From Phycomyces nitens (Eukaryota; Mucoromycota; Mucoromycetes; Mucorales; Phycomycetaceae), in the NCBI GenBank assembly GCA_022702545.1, contig JAHRBC010000005.1, positions 310,001 to 374,000 of the forward strand: a stretch of 64,000 bases of DNA. Reading direction: 5' to 3'. Under the pieces are notes generated by a model. The model was not told the DNA's origin. It did no database searches and saw nothing but the letters and a program-made list of their open reading frames with translations. The position numbers and the translations under genes are program-made. This document shows positions 34,440 through 47,345 of this stretch, piece by piece (positions within the stretch are counted from its first letter, which is position 1; every line of letters begins with the position of its first letter).

Positions 34440-36668
34440 ATGCCATCCACATACCAAGCCAAAGATGTCGAAGGTAAGCACATATACATTGCAACTATTG
34501 TTTTTAAAGCATATCGTACTCACCATTCCCTCAGTCAAAGCCGAAAAGGTAGACAAGAAGGAGAAAAAGGCCTCCAAGGAAGAGCGCAGAGCCAAGAAGG
34601 AAGAAGAAAAGTCCAGAAAGCGCAAGGAAGAAGAGGTTGTTCAAGAGGTCTCTGAGCCTGTTGTCGAAGAGCCTGAGCAAAAGAAGCGCAAGATCGTCGC
34701 CAAGGAGGAGATCAAGATCGAAGAGACCGCTCCCACCGAGACTGATGAGATTCCCGAGAACTTGCGTCTCAGCAGCTTCCGTATCTCTGAGGGTACCATC
34801 AAGAACCTCGAGTCCCGCGGTATCAAGTCTCTGTTTGAAATCCAAGCCGCCACTTTTGATAACATTTTCGACGGTCAGGACATGCTTGCCCGTGCCCGTA
34901 CTGGTACCGGAAAGACTCTTGCCTTTGCCCTTCCCGTCATTGAGAAGCTCGCCCTCCAGAAAGACACCAACGAACGTCGTGGCCGTGCTCCCCGTGTTCT
35001 TGTTTTGTGCCCTACCCGTGATTTGGCAAAGCAGGTCTGCGGTGACTTTGAGTCCATCTCTGGAAACAGACTCAAGACACTCCCTGTCTATGGTGGTGTT
35101 CCTTACCCCGAACAGACCTCGGTCCTCAGAGAGGGTGTCGATGTCATTGTCGGTACTCCAGGCCGTATTCTCGACCACATCAAGTTTGGAAACATGAAGC
35201 TCCACAACCTTTCCTTTATCATTCTCGATGAGGCAGATGAGATGTAAGTATATATAGATTTAATTTAATTTAATGTTGGTCTTGGGTATGTATTTATCGA
35301 TTTGTGTGTCTGTCTAGGTTGGATGCCCGTGGTTTCCAGGACGACATGTTCAAGGTTTTGGAAAACATCAAGGAGCAAAAGACTGCCCGTGATTACCAGA
35401 CCCTCTTGTTCTCTGCTACTGTGCCCGAGTCTGTCATGGAGACCATCCAGCGCTTCATGAAGCAGGACTATATCCGTGTCGACTTGATCGGTAACGCCAA
35501 GAACAGAACAAACACAAACATTCGCCACATCGCCATGCCTTCGTCTTACCAGGCCCGTGCTGACATTATTGGTGATGTTGTAAATGTCTATGGAAAGAGT
35601 GGTCTCACTGTCATCTTCTGTGCTACCAAGGCCGATGCCAACGAGCTCGGTACCCACGAGAAGCTCAAGAACGACTCTGCTGTTCTCCACGGTGACATTG
35701 CCCAGGCTTCCAGAGAGGCAACCATGAAGGCTTTCCGTGAGGGCAAGTACAAGTGCATCATCTGTACCGATGTCCTCGCCCGTGGTCTTGATATTCCCCA
35801 GGTCGATTTGGTCATCAACTGTCAGCCCCCCAAGGATACCGAGAGTTATGTCCATCGTTCTGGCCGTACTGGTCGTGCTGGCCGCTCCGGTGTCTGTGTC
35901 ACTTTCTACAAGCCCATGGAAGAGGGTCTCCTCGGATACATCTCCAAGAAGACCGGTGTCCAGTTTGAGACCATGTCTGCTCCCCGTCCCGAAGATATCA
36001 TCAAGGCCACTACTGATGATGCCTTTAAGACTATTGATGAAGTCAAGGCCGATGTCATTCCTTACTTTACCGAGTCTGCCCAAAAGTTGATTGAGAAGCA
36101 CGGTGCTGAACATGCCGTTGCCGCTGCCCTTGCTTGCATGGCTGGTTACGGACAGGGTATTGCCAACCGCTCTCTCCTTACCTCCATGGAGGGTCAGACC
36201 ACTCTGTTCTTCCAGCTTAACCACACCATCAACCACGCCGGCTATGTCCGCAACATCCTTAACCGTGAATTCCCTGAACTCGCCTACGATGACTGCAAGG
36301 GATGGCGTATGACTAAGGATGCCACTGGTGTCGTATTCGATGTTATCTCTAGCAAGGTCGACATTGCCGATGGTATCATTAGCCTTGCCGGTAAGGCATG
36401 GACCCAGAAGCCCAACATTACCCTTGAGGCCCCCAGCATTCTTCCCGAACTCGCCGAGCGTGAACAGCGTGGTGGAGGAGGTGGAGGATACGGTGGAGGA
36501 TACGGTGGAGGATACGGTGGAGGTCGTGGTGGAGGATATGGTGGTGGAAACCGCAACGGTGGTGGCTATGGCGGTGGAAACCGTAACGGTGGTGGTGGAG
36601 GATACGGTGGAGGATACGGTGGAGGACGTGGTGGAGGACGCGGTGGAGGACGTGGTGGTCGCAGATAA
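34440..36668 (+). CDS. DEAD-box RNA helicase with GUCT domain (DDX21/DDX50-like)
   Basis: Three exons: 34440-34473, 34535-35243 and 35318-36668, giving 697 residues. The N-terminus is Lys/Glu-rich. Helicase motifs are FEIQAATFDNIFDGQD (Q motif), ARTGTGKT (I), PTRDLA (Ia), GTPGRILD (Ib), DEAD (II), FSAT (III), ARGLDIPQVDLVIN (V) and HRSGRTGRAGR (VI). Then comes a GUCT domain (NREFPELAYDDCKGWRMTKD) as in nucleolar DDX21/DDX50 proteins. The tail is a Gly-rich run of GGGYGGG and RGG units. A nucleolar role in ribosomal RNA processing is inferred from the family. The first ATG was chosen because the second (34465) reaches a stop after splicing. The minus strand over exon 3 is open for 476 codons, a shadow of its codon use. 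Confidence 0.93.
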
Positions 36669-37109
36669 ATTACTCAACACATACATATATTTCATCCAGG
36701 ATCAAATACTCTCATATATAGCCCCTAAATCATTACCCTTCCCTTTGGTTTACACTTCCATTCTATTTCTTCTTCTCTGTATGTCCCATTGATTTCTCCA
36801 TTTCTCTCTCATTCTGTTTACCTAGACATTCTTTTTTTTCTCATATTTATTTATTTATCTATCGCATTAAAAATGTAGCCTCACAACATTAAAAAAATAA
36901 TTATGATAATATATCCAGAAACTTTTATATGTTTATAAATTGCTGTGATTGATTGGCTTGTAAATCAATGATGATTGGCTGACCAGACTTTATCTCGTCC
37001 ACACCTCTCCTCCCCCCCTCTTTTTTTTATATTGAACAAAAAAGGGAACTATTTTTATTTATTTATTTGTTTTGTCATATCTTTTCCATTTTTTTTTCTT
37101 GAATTCAAG

Positions 37110-40100
37110 ATGGACTTCTTTAGCAGAGGATATGCGGCCATACGAGGCGAGCGTGGTCAGCCTCAAGAAGCGGATGAGACTATTGAGAAGCTGGCCGACT
37201 GTCTTGAGACTGCGACACTTCTGGAGGACCGACGCGCTGGCGTACTTAGCTTAAAGGGTCTTGTGCGAGATTGGCCAGAGGTCAGTCATTAATGCGTTTG
37301 AGAGTCTAGTTTTGACATTGCATAAAACAGGAAGTAGGCACCAAGAGTCTTCCTGGGCTGATCAAGGTGCTTCATACGGATTACAGAGATGCAGATGTCA
37401 CAAAATCTGTTCTCGAGACTATCAATGTGTTGTGCACAGTAGAGCATCCTGTAGGTTGATTCTCAAAAACACCAAATGATCAGTCCTAAATGCTCTATCG
37501 ATAGGACGTCAAGGAGGATCGAGGCTATCGCTTCACAGACTACTTTATAGAGGTAACCCTTTTTTTTTCTTTATTGGTTCCAAAACACAAACCAATGGTG
37601 CAAAATATTTTAGGACTCTACAAACGTAACACTCTTGCTCGATATCCTCGAGGAGTATGACTTTTACGTTCGGTTCAATACTATCAAGCTGCTCTCTACC
37701 ATACTCACCAATCGCAGCAAGCGAATCCAAGAGTGCATCCTGACCAGTCCCATGGGCATCACTCGTCTTGTGGATCTCTTGGATGACAAGAGAGACATTA
37801 TCCGCAACGGTAATAGCATATAACAACATTTCTGGATTAGCATTGATAGATTCTGGACGTTTATCACAGAGAGTTTATTGCTACTGATTTCCCTTACTCG
37901 AAACAACACCGAGATCCAAAAGCTGGTTACATTCCAGGCAACATTTGAGAAACTTTTGGTTGTGATTGAGGAGCAAGAGGGTATTTCTGGGGATATTGTT
38001 GTTCAGGACAGCTTGACATTGATGCACAACTTGCTTCGCTATAATGTGTCTGATCAGGTAAAAGGAAGAGTGGTTTGGAAGAGATGGATGTTTATCAATA
38101 TATATAGGTCTATTTTCGCGAGACTAGCTGTATCCAGCAGATCCCTGGTCTACTTGGCTATGTGGGCGACAGTGATGCTGACCATGTACCGTTTTCGCAT
38201 GAAGACTGGCCTCCTCAAAAGGTGGCCAATACTGTGCTCGTCCTTGAGCTCATCCGTGTCTTGGCTGAGCCTGATGGCACAAATACACCTATGAACCAAA
38301 AGGTCATGGCTCAGAGTGGGATTTTGCTGCCAATCGTTCAGCTGGGCATTTGTTCCAATGCATCTTCTGTTGTTCGTACCGAAGCCCTGTATTCGATTGC
38401 ATATGTCATCCGTGCCAATCCTGTCAACCAGGACCTTTTTTCCAAGGTTGCCGTCGCTACTCCTCCTAGTATGATCGATGGAAAGATCGACACCCAGGCT
38501 ATACCCGACAAGCCACGCCCTGCGATTGTGTCTCTGATTGCTATTGCCACAATGTCTGACCCTAATAACGAGTATAGCTATGCCAGCAGAGCAGCCGCTG
38601 CTTATGCTGTATTCGCCTGTGTGGAAAAGAATAAGGATGCCCAGATCATCTTGGCATCGACCATGAAGACTCCTGTAAAGAGTGCTGCGGGGGCACACAC
38701 AGGCAAGTCATTCTAAAGGATCATTTTGGCTACCGACCCTTGTGCTAATAGTTTCTTTAGAATCAGGATTCTCGGCAGGCTCTTTTCTACTGAGTGTGAT
38801 TGATGACTGGGAGCTGTCTCTTACGGACCCTTACAAGGTCTGGTTTGCATGCGCCATCTTGTCTCAGATCATAAAGGACAATGAAACGGCCAAGAAGATT
38901 GCCGGAAGTGTTGTGTTTGGAGAAGAGGCTAATGGTAAGCATTTGGGTCCCAATGGTGACTGGAGACTGATTATGGATATAGGTGAAGAGCCTGTTCCTC
39001 TGCTGCACCACATTGTTGCTCAGCTACTCATGTCTACCAAGAACCCTGCCACAAACCCACGGATACCTATTGCTTATCTGTGCCTATTGTGTACATGGCT
39101 TTATAACAGCCCAGAGTCCGTGAGCCTGTTTTTATCCGAGAGCACACACATTCAGTTTGTAGGTCACTTGGTTTTTTTTTGAAAAGTCAATTATTCACCT
39201 CTTGATCTAGTTGATTCAAGAAGTCCAATCACCCGCAAACGACCCTATCGTACAAGGCCTGGTTTCATTCTTGCTGGGAATCACATATGACTTTAATAGC
39301 GACCCAAACACTCCTTTGAGCAGGTAAACATGCCTTGCAACCACACAACATTTACTAAACATATCTGGGTGGTAGAGAGAATCTCCAGGCTGTTTTGTCC
39401 AGCCGTGTGGATCAGTTTAACAGTCACATGTCCCGCCTTCGGGATAGTCCTGCTATAAAGAACTCTCCACAATACCTTCAGATCTCAGCTGAAGAAGAAA
39501 CACTGGCAAGAAGCACAGGCTCACTCCCATTCCTGTTCCTCGAGAGTTCGTTTGTAGAGTTTTACAAGGATACATATGGTAATTAATCTCAAAAACAGTG
39601 AGTAATTTACTCAATTGGTCAAATGAACACTGCAGAGAATATCCAAAGATCAATCAAGAGAAAGCCAGCAAGCTTTATGCCTAGAAAATCCTATGGTAAG
39701 AATAGACCTTGTCAAATTGAATCCATTGGTAATCCTAATAAACATTTATAGCATCAGCAGCATCAGAGGGCTCAGGAGTCTCAAATGAGATCGTAAACGC
39801 ATACAAGGTTACGATAGAGAAACAGGCTGTGGACATAAAGAGTCTTGAAGAAAAGGTGGCAGAGCTCACGGATGCTCTGAATAGGATGGTAATAAAAGCT
39901 GATTATGGATCCTTGTGTTTTAACCTTTTTATATACTAGAAATCCGAGGAAAGCTCACTCAAGCAAAAGGTATCCCAACTTGAGGAGAGCGTTTCTGCCG
40001 AGAGATTAAAGAGTGATATGGTTGAAAAGGAGCAGGAGGATCTTTTGGTGTGCATGGGTAAGTTGAATAAACTTTATGACCATTGAGATTGACATGTTGG

Positions 40101-40201
40101 ATTTATTAGGCGAACAAGATCTCGATATCAAAAAGTACAAAAAGAGACTAAGAGATCTCAACCAAGATGTTACAGATAGTGAGGATGAAGGTGATGAATA
40201 A
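37110..40201 (+). CDS. USO1: Vesicle tethering factor Uso1/p115
   Basis: This gene has many exons; the first is 37110-37280, the second starts at 37331, and the stop is TAA at 40199-40201. I estimate about 790 residues. The N-terminal armadillo-like head begins MDFFSRGYAAIRGERGQP and continues with EDRRAGVLSLKGLVRDWPE, LPGLIKVLHTDYRDADVTKS, NVTLLLDILEEYDFYVRFNT and LLLLISLTRNNTEIQKLVTF. A coiled coil follows (about 39780-40060: VTIEKQAVDIKSLEEKV, SLKQKVSQLEESVSAER). The C-terminus is acidic (DSEDEGDE), as in p115 and Uso1. The coiled coil is far shorter than in budding-yeast Uso1. The protein tethers ER-derived vesicles to the Golgi. It is convergent with the J-protein gene, with a gap of only 61 bp. 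Confidence 0.93.
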
Positions 40202-40262
40202 AGTGTGTTTTTTTTTTAAAAAAGAATATTCCAAAGAAGAGACTCGACCACATATTGATAGC

Positions 40263-40890
40263 TTATATGCGATAATCTCTGAATTTGGAGTAAATGTCAT
40301 TGTTTTGCCAAAAGGATACCGGGTTGATTTGGATAGATGAAGAGCTCTTTTCGACAAAAGGCGTTCTCTTGTCTACTTGATCTTCCACATCATTTTCTGT
40401 GGTGAGCGTGCGTTTGGCAGGAAGGGTCTGCCAATGGACAACCTAGGGAATAGATGTTGTAGATATAAACTGATAATAAGAGGGCGGCTTACTTGGCCAT
40501 GAGCATTTAGCTGAGCAAAATCTGAAAATGGGATCTGTAGCTGGCTTTGTAGCCATCGATCGTATATTGCTCGCCTGACAGGGTCGCCAACCACATCATA
40601 GGCAGCCTTGATCTGTTTGTATTTACCTATATAGTGTATTAATATAAATGCATTCTGGACATCTTTATGACCAACAGGCAGAGTCCTGGACATCTTTGGA
40701 GTCCTGGGCGGCTAGTTTGTCAGGGTGGTACAAAAGTGCCAGCCTTCGATACTCTACTCTAATCTGCTCATTCTGCTCATTCCATGAGTCTTGATCAACA
40801 GATTTTCAACCAACTTACTGTAGATACTGGAACACAGCCTAGAACTGTATAAAAGTCTCGTTCTTTAGATTGAGAAAAAAGTGGTTGCAT
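40263..40890 (-). CDS. J-domain co-chaperone, DNAJC12-like
   Basis: Read on the minus strand from ATG 40890, the first exon gives MQPLFSQSKERDFYTVLGCV. A 47-nt intron leads to STNEQIRVEYRRLALLYHPD with the essential HPD of the J domain. Further exons give KQIKAAYDVVGDPVRRAIYD and WLQSQLQIPFSDFAQLNAHG. The last exon, 40442-40263, gives VVHWQTLPA and ends YSKFRDYRI. The order (short N-terminus, J domain, the WxxSQxxxPF block, an HW motif and a C-terminal KFRxYxI tail) matches animal DNAJC12, a co-chaperone of aromatic amino acid hydroxylases. The intron between the HPD exon and KQIKAAY is my least certain junction. The partner in this fungus is unknown. Confidence 0.85.
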
Positions 40891-41673
40891 AATGGATAAA
40901 GAAGTGAATTGGGTTGGGTTGGGTCTGATCGTGGGAAAGATATTGACAGTCACCATTAAATGAAAATTTGGGTGGCGGATTAGAAAAAGTGAAATCCAAG
41001 GCATTCTGGTATGCATCTCCTGAATCCAAATTAAAGGGCTACTATTCACTCTTAATAAATATAACAAGTCAAAAATACCACTTTAATTGATCTGAACAGC
41101 CCATTATGTAAAGATGGTGTGCCATTTTCCCGGAATAAAAGGCCACTTGGGGACTAGTAAGGATTCAGCTTACCCGAAACAGAGAGGTTCATCCTGACGT
41201 CCTGGCAATGCTCAATTGAGTCTGATTATAAAAGGAAAGGCTTGGAATATGTATGTTTCAGCAAAAGAAGCCTTGTAGACTCCAATTGAGGGTGCTTTAC
41301 CATTAATATTTATCATCAATTGATTCCAAATCCTCATTTCTGACCAATTCTTGCTATCAATTCTTGTTTCTCAATGACAGTAAAGCCTCAATCGCTGTAT
41401 TGACGTCAATTGATCTGACATGAGAATCAAGCAGTGGGCATGACGAAAGGCAGAGTGGTCCTAATTTGTATAGGATTCAATCGGAGAGGGTTGGGAAGAA
41501 GACAGGCCGGGAAGTGAAATGATGACGGTTAGGCTATACGACCTTATCCAAGAGTGGCTGTCGGTCTATTGATATCATGATGATGACAGCCTTTGAAAGC
41601 ACAATTAAAAATGCTTAAATACCTGCTACAAAGTCCAATTTGACCAACAATTCATTATACAACAACCATCATC
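40891..41673. other. Divergent promoter region
   Basis: These 783 bp lie between the starts of the J-protein gene (minus) and the reticulon gene (plus). I see no gene or clear repeat. A GGTTGGGTTGGGT run occurs near 40912-40925. Confidence 0.5.
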
Positions 41674-42892
41674 ATGAGCTACGAAAACACCCTCCCCAGA
41701 CCCCTCACTCCCCCAGAGGACCATCTCAAGAATATTCAGCCAACATCCCTCTTTGCTGACCAGCGCAGAGCCAGCCCACCCTCAGTACCCTCCCATGGCA
41801 TCGGCAACACTGCCAACCCTTACCTCAACACAGCCAAGTCTGATATGCCATTTAACGAGCCTATTGGAGAGCGTACTCGCAAGGATGGCATGAACTCCCG
41901 TTCAGAAGATCGAATGCACAGTAAGTAGTTGTCTTTAGACACAATTGTATATCTAACACATCTCTATAGACATTCGCAACACTCCCATAAGCCAAGATTC
42001 TCCCTATGGAATAACAGACCACGAAAATGTGCTGAACAGAGACATTGGCATGAACCAGGAAATGAAAAAGAACCATGATTTGAACATGAACCATGATTTG
42101 AACATGAACCATGACTTGAACATGAACCATGACTTGAAAAAGAACCATGAGTTGAACATGAACCATGGCCATCCCACCAGTGGAACTGATCGTAACGAGG
42201 TAGTCAATAACATTGAGCGTGAGATCTGGAGCATTCTCAAGTGGGATAATCCTACCCGCTCTGGAGTCATACTTGCCTTGCTGGTCAGCAGCATCGTTGT
42301 CACCCGCCACTACTCTCTCCTCCAGATCGCAGCCGGAATCTTTACCCTGGCAATAGCAATCAACTTTGCCTATGTAACCACCATGGTCCAAGGCCAAAAG
42401 GTGTTTTACGACGGCAAAACCTCTCACCCCTACAGCAATGTGATCAATGACAATAGCCTGGCCTCCATGAACCGTAGCCGTGTTCACCACTTTAGCACCC
42501 TTTTGGTCGACTTGGCCGAGACAATTATCCGTGGTCTGAGCAAGATCATCCTGATCGAGGACAGCAAGAGAAGTCTCAAGTGGTTGGCCATCTTTTACTT
42601 GACCTGGACCGCATCTGCCTACATCTCTACCATGACCATCATCTTGACCTTTATCATCTCTGCCTTTATCTTCCCCCGTCTGTACATGAGCAACAAGGAT
42701 GTGGTTGACCACCATTTGAACCGCGGCGAGCAGATCCTCAAGAAAAAGTTTGAGCGTACCCAGAACATGGCTGCTGAAGGAGTGAGCGATGCTTACTCCA
42801 AGACTAGAGCCTATGTTGCCCAGATTGGTACAACTGGTACCGATGCTGCCAACACCTTTAAGAAGGAAGCTGTCACCCTGAAAGAAGATTAA
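41674..42892 (+). CDS. Reticulon-domain ER membrane protein
   Basis: Two exons, 41674-41920 and 41970-42892, give 389 residues. The N-terminus is Pro-rich and polar. A run of MNHDLN units (five to seven near-copies, 42050-42170) precedes the reticulon domain. The domain starts at VNNIEREIWSILKWDNPTRS, which is typical of reticulons. It has two long hydrophobic hairpins (SGVILALLVSSIVVTRHYSL with IAAGIFTLAIAINFAYV, and LKWLAIFYLTWTASAYISTM with ILTFIISAFIFPRLY). Reticulons bend the ER membrane into tubules. The tail is amphipathic and ends LKED with no clear KKxx signal. The minus strand has a 284-codon shadow frame. Confidence 0.9.
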
Positions 42893-43056
42893 AGCATATT
42901 GCTACCATACTCTAAATCTTTAGCCTTATTTCCTGTAACTAACTATCTGTAAAAAAGAACCCCCCTCAAATGAATTATTGGCAACAACGTATGATGCTAG
43001 TTACAATAAACACGATACTTTGTAAATACCAAAAAATATATATATACATATACATA

Positions 43057-43090
<34 letters not shown>

Positions 43091-43407
43091 GCTCTTACTA
43101 TTATATTTTAATCAATCTCTTGGAACTGATAAACATAAGCTGCCATTTATCAGTCCTAGACACCAAATGCTTCTTTAATACCGTGGTTAGGTGCCCTTCA
43201 AAGCATTAAGTGTCCGCTACCTCGTGGGTTGTATAAAAATTCTCTAGTCATTAGCAGATCATTTTTTATATATAAGGAATTTCTAGGATAGATCTCTTTA
43301 TGTAACGTAATTATCCAATGTACTTCTTCTTTTCCTTTTTCTACCATACAAACCATACAGAATAATAACAAGCTTGCCTTTGCCTCATTAGCCACCTGTC
43401 AAGCATC
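42893..43407. repeat. 3' flank with ATT microsatellite
   Basis: An ATT/TTA trinucleotide run occupies about 43057-43090. The rest is spacer before the next gene. Confidence 0.7.
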
Positions 43408-44304
43408 ATGACACGACCGGAATCCCCAACTAGATCTTCTGCAAGTACAACAGATTGCATGGCAAGCACCATTAGCACAACTGCCACCACAACCACAATC
43501 GCAGCCGGGATTCCTAGTGATGGAGGTTTTACCGAGTTCAAGCTCGATCCATTTCTAGTCTCAGAAGCCAGAACTGCCCCTGCTCCTCATCGTCTTCGAG
43601 AGGCCAGACGATCGTTTGTTTTCTATCTCCAGCCCAGCCTAGGTAGCCCGCTCCAGAAATCGCTGGCTAAATTTCAGGAACACTCTTATGGATCCCTTGG
43701 TCCCAACCAGGCCCACAACACCCCCCCTCACATTGGACTCTTGAGCAGAGTAGAAATTGAGCGTGGACCTGATTTTGCTACAAAGTGGAATGCGGTAGAC
43801 AACTTTGTAAAGATCATTGATGAAGAAGTGGCCCACTACAGAGATGTGCTGGTGCCTCCTCAATTTGCGGGGTATGACATCCCAGAAAGACCGTCCAGAT
43901 CACTGATGATGCGATTACTGCCTGGATCAGGCTGGCACAAATTGCTAGGGGCCATTGAACATCGCATGCAAGGCAAATGTGTGGCCCAGCCAATGGACCG
44001 CCTCCTTTTGGCCTACAACGTGCTTCAATCGATACCTCGTCCTACCTTGCATAGGCTGCGTGACATGGCCAAACAAGACATTGATGTCGACAGCTGGGTC
44101 CTCACTGGTGGAGACTGGCAGCTTTGTCTGTACGAAGTCATGGTGGAGAGTGGGGTCGTTGGTGTCCAGCACCAGATGAGCCAGATCCGTGCCTGGAGAC
44201 TAGGCCCACCCCACGAAAGAAACTCAATGTGTCTTGTACCAACCTCTGTTCGTGTAAAATGGTCGATTTTCATGGCTCGCTATATGCCTCCAGACCACGC
44301 CTAA
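43408..44304 (+). CDS. Hypothetical protein, possibly 2H-phosphoesterase-like at its N-terminus
   Basis: This is a single-exon frame of 298 codons with GC-rich coding composition compared with its flanks. I do not recognise the family. The first 40 residues are Ser/Thr-rich and probably disordered. The part FVFYLQPSLGSPLQKSLAKF followed by NTPPHIGLLSRVEIER resembles the first half of a 2H phosphoesterase or RNA-ligase-like fold, where HxTx would be expected and HIGL is found. No second HxTx is seen, so activity is doubtful. The middle has SRSLMMRLLPGSGWHKLLG and a C-terminal ESGVVGVQHQMSQIRAWRLG. No signal peptide or membrane segment is seen. It converges on the SmF gene, with a gap of 212 bp. 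Confidence 0.7.
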   Translation: MTRPESPTRSSASTTDCMASTISTTATTTTIAAGIPSDGGFTEFKLDPFLVSEARTAPAPHRLREARRSFVFYLQPSLGSPLQKSLAKFQEHSYGSLGPNQAHNTPPHIGLLSRVEIERGPDFATKWNAVDNFVKIIDEEVAHYRDVLVPPQFAGYDIPERPSRSLMMRLLPGSGWHKLLGAIEHRMQGKCVAQPMDRLLLAYNVLQSIPRPTLHRLRDMAKQDIDVDSWVLTGGDWQLCLYEVMVESGVVGVQHQMSQIRAWRLGPPHERNSMCLVPTSVRVKWSIFMARYMPPDHA

Positions 44305-44516
44305 TAATAATAATCCCCTCTTCATTTACATTTCTCAGTAATAGACCCTCTCACTACCAATTCAATATTCAATATTCAATACTATATTATTTTCTATTAT
44401 TTACACAGTTGCCATTGCTCAAACTCTGCAGGCAGTTTACAGCTGATATTACCCAGAGGGATACATTTCTTATTCTTTTTTTTTCTTGAAAACTTTTTCT
44501 TTTTCAATCTTGTTCT

Positions 44517-44963
44517 TTACTCCATTGGCGCGTCTTCTTCTACACCACTAATATACAATACATTGTTGCATCTATACCAGAATTAGTGTCATGCATAACA
44601 AGTGTAGATCAACTCTAGATTACCTAATAAGAACCTCGCCCAAGGCACCCACAGATACGCCATCCTGGAACTCTTCAGTGTTTGCAAGCTAATGCATGTT
44701 GGTTACAACCCCCATTTTTTATATTATATATTTATTTAATAAAATCTTACCTGGAGATTCATATAAGCATCAACAGAAATAAGATAGCCCTTGTACTCTC
44801 CACCCCATTTGAGCTTCACAAGAACAGGCTTGCCAGTCAAATCATTGAGAAAGGGTTTTGGATTCACGGGAACAAACTAATCAGCAAGAGATTAAATGTC
44901 TATCATGCGCGAATTTATTTATTTATTTTTGTTTGGATGGTGTGCTTGACTTACGGCGGCCAT
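44517..44963 (-). CDS. SNRPF: Spliceosomal Sm protein F
   Basis: Four exons: 44963-44955, 44876-44751, 44688-44624 and 44571-44517. They sum to 85 codons, 84 residues. The first exon is only 9 nt (Met-Ala-Ala). The protein reads [20 protein letters not shown], then [20 protein letters not shown] (Sm1) and [18 protein letters not shown] (Sm2), nearly the same as SmF of animals and yeast. It is a core ring subunit of the U1, U2, U4 and U5 snRNPs. Its start faces that of NSUN5 across 266 bp, so both probably share a promoter region. The frame is too fragmented to appear as a long open reading frame, but all junctions keep frame. Confidence 0.95.
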
Positions 44964-45229
44964 GGTGAAAAATTATAGAGAGATTGCTAATGAACCACGC
45001 TTTTTTTTATTTTTTCAATAATTATATTATTACAATTGTTCCAATTATTATTATTTATTTCAATTTCAATTCTACGTAGCCAAAATGCTGATGAAAAAAA
45101 TAATAATACATTTGAGCATTTGGTACTAAAAGCAAGTCACAATGCTTTGCTTGGATTCCTAGAGATCATCTTTATAATTTTTTTGAAGAAGAAAAAAAAA
45201 CTTGATCGATCGATCGATTGATTAATCTA

Positions 45230-47345
<2,116 letters not shown>

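Noticed and set aside
34465..35247. Alternative helicase start at 34465, reading through the first intron
   Set aside because: With the intron removed this start reaches a stop. The frame through the intron adds a hydrophobic stretch foreign to the family.
35265..36695. A 476-codon open frame antisense to the helicase gene, rich in Ser, Thr, Val and Gly
   Set aside because: It mirrors the strongly biased codons and Gly repeats of the helicase on the plus strand, covers its intron-exon border and has no domain.
41861..42715. A 284-codon frame antisense to the reticulon gene
   Set aside because: It is a shadow of the plus-strand coding sequence, including the MNHDLN repeats read backwards.
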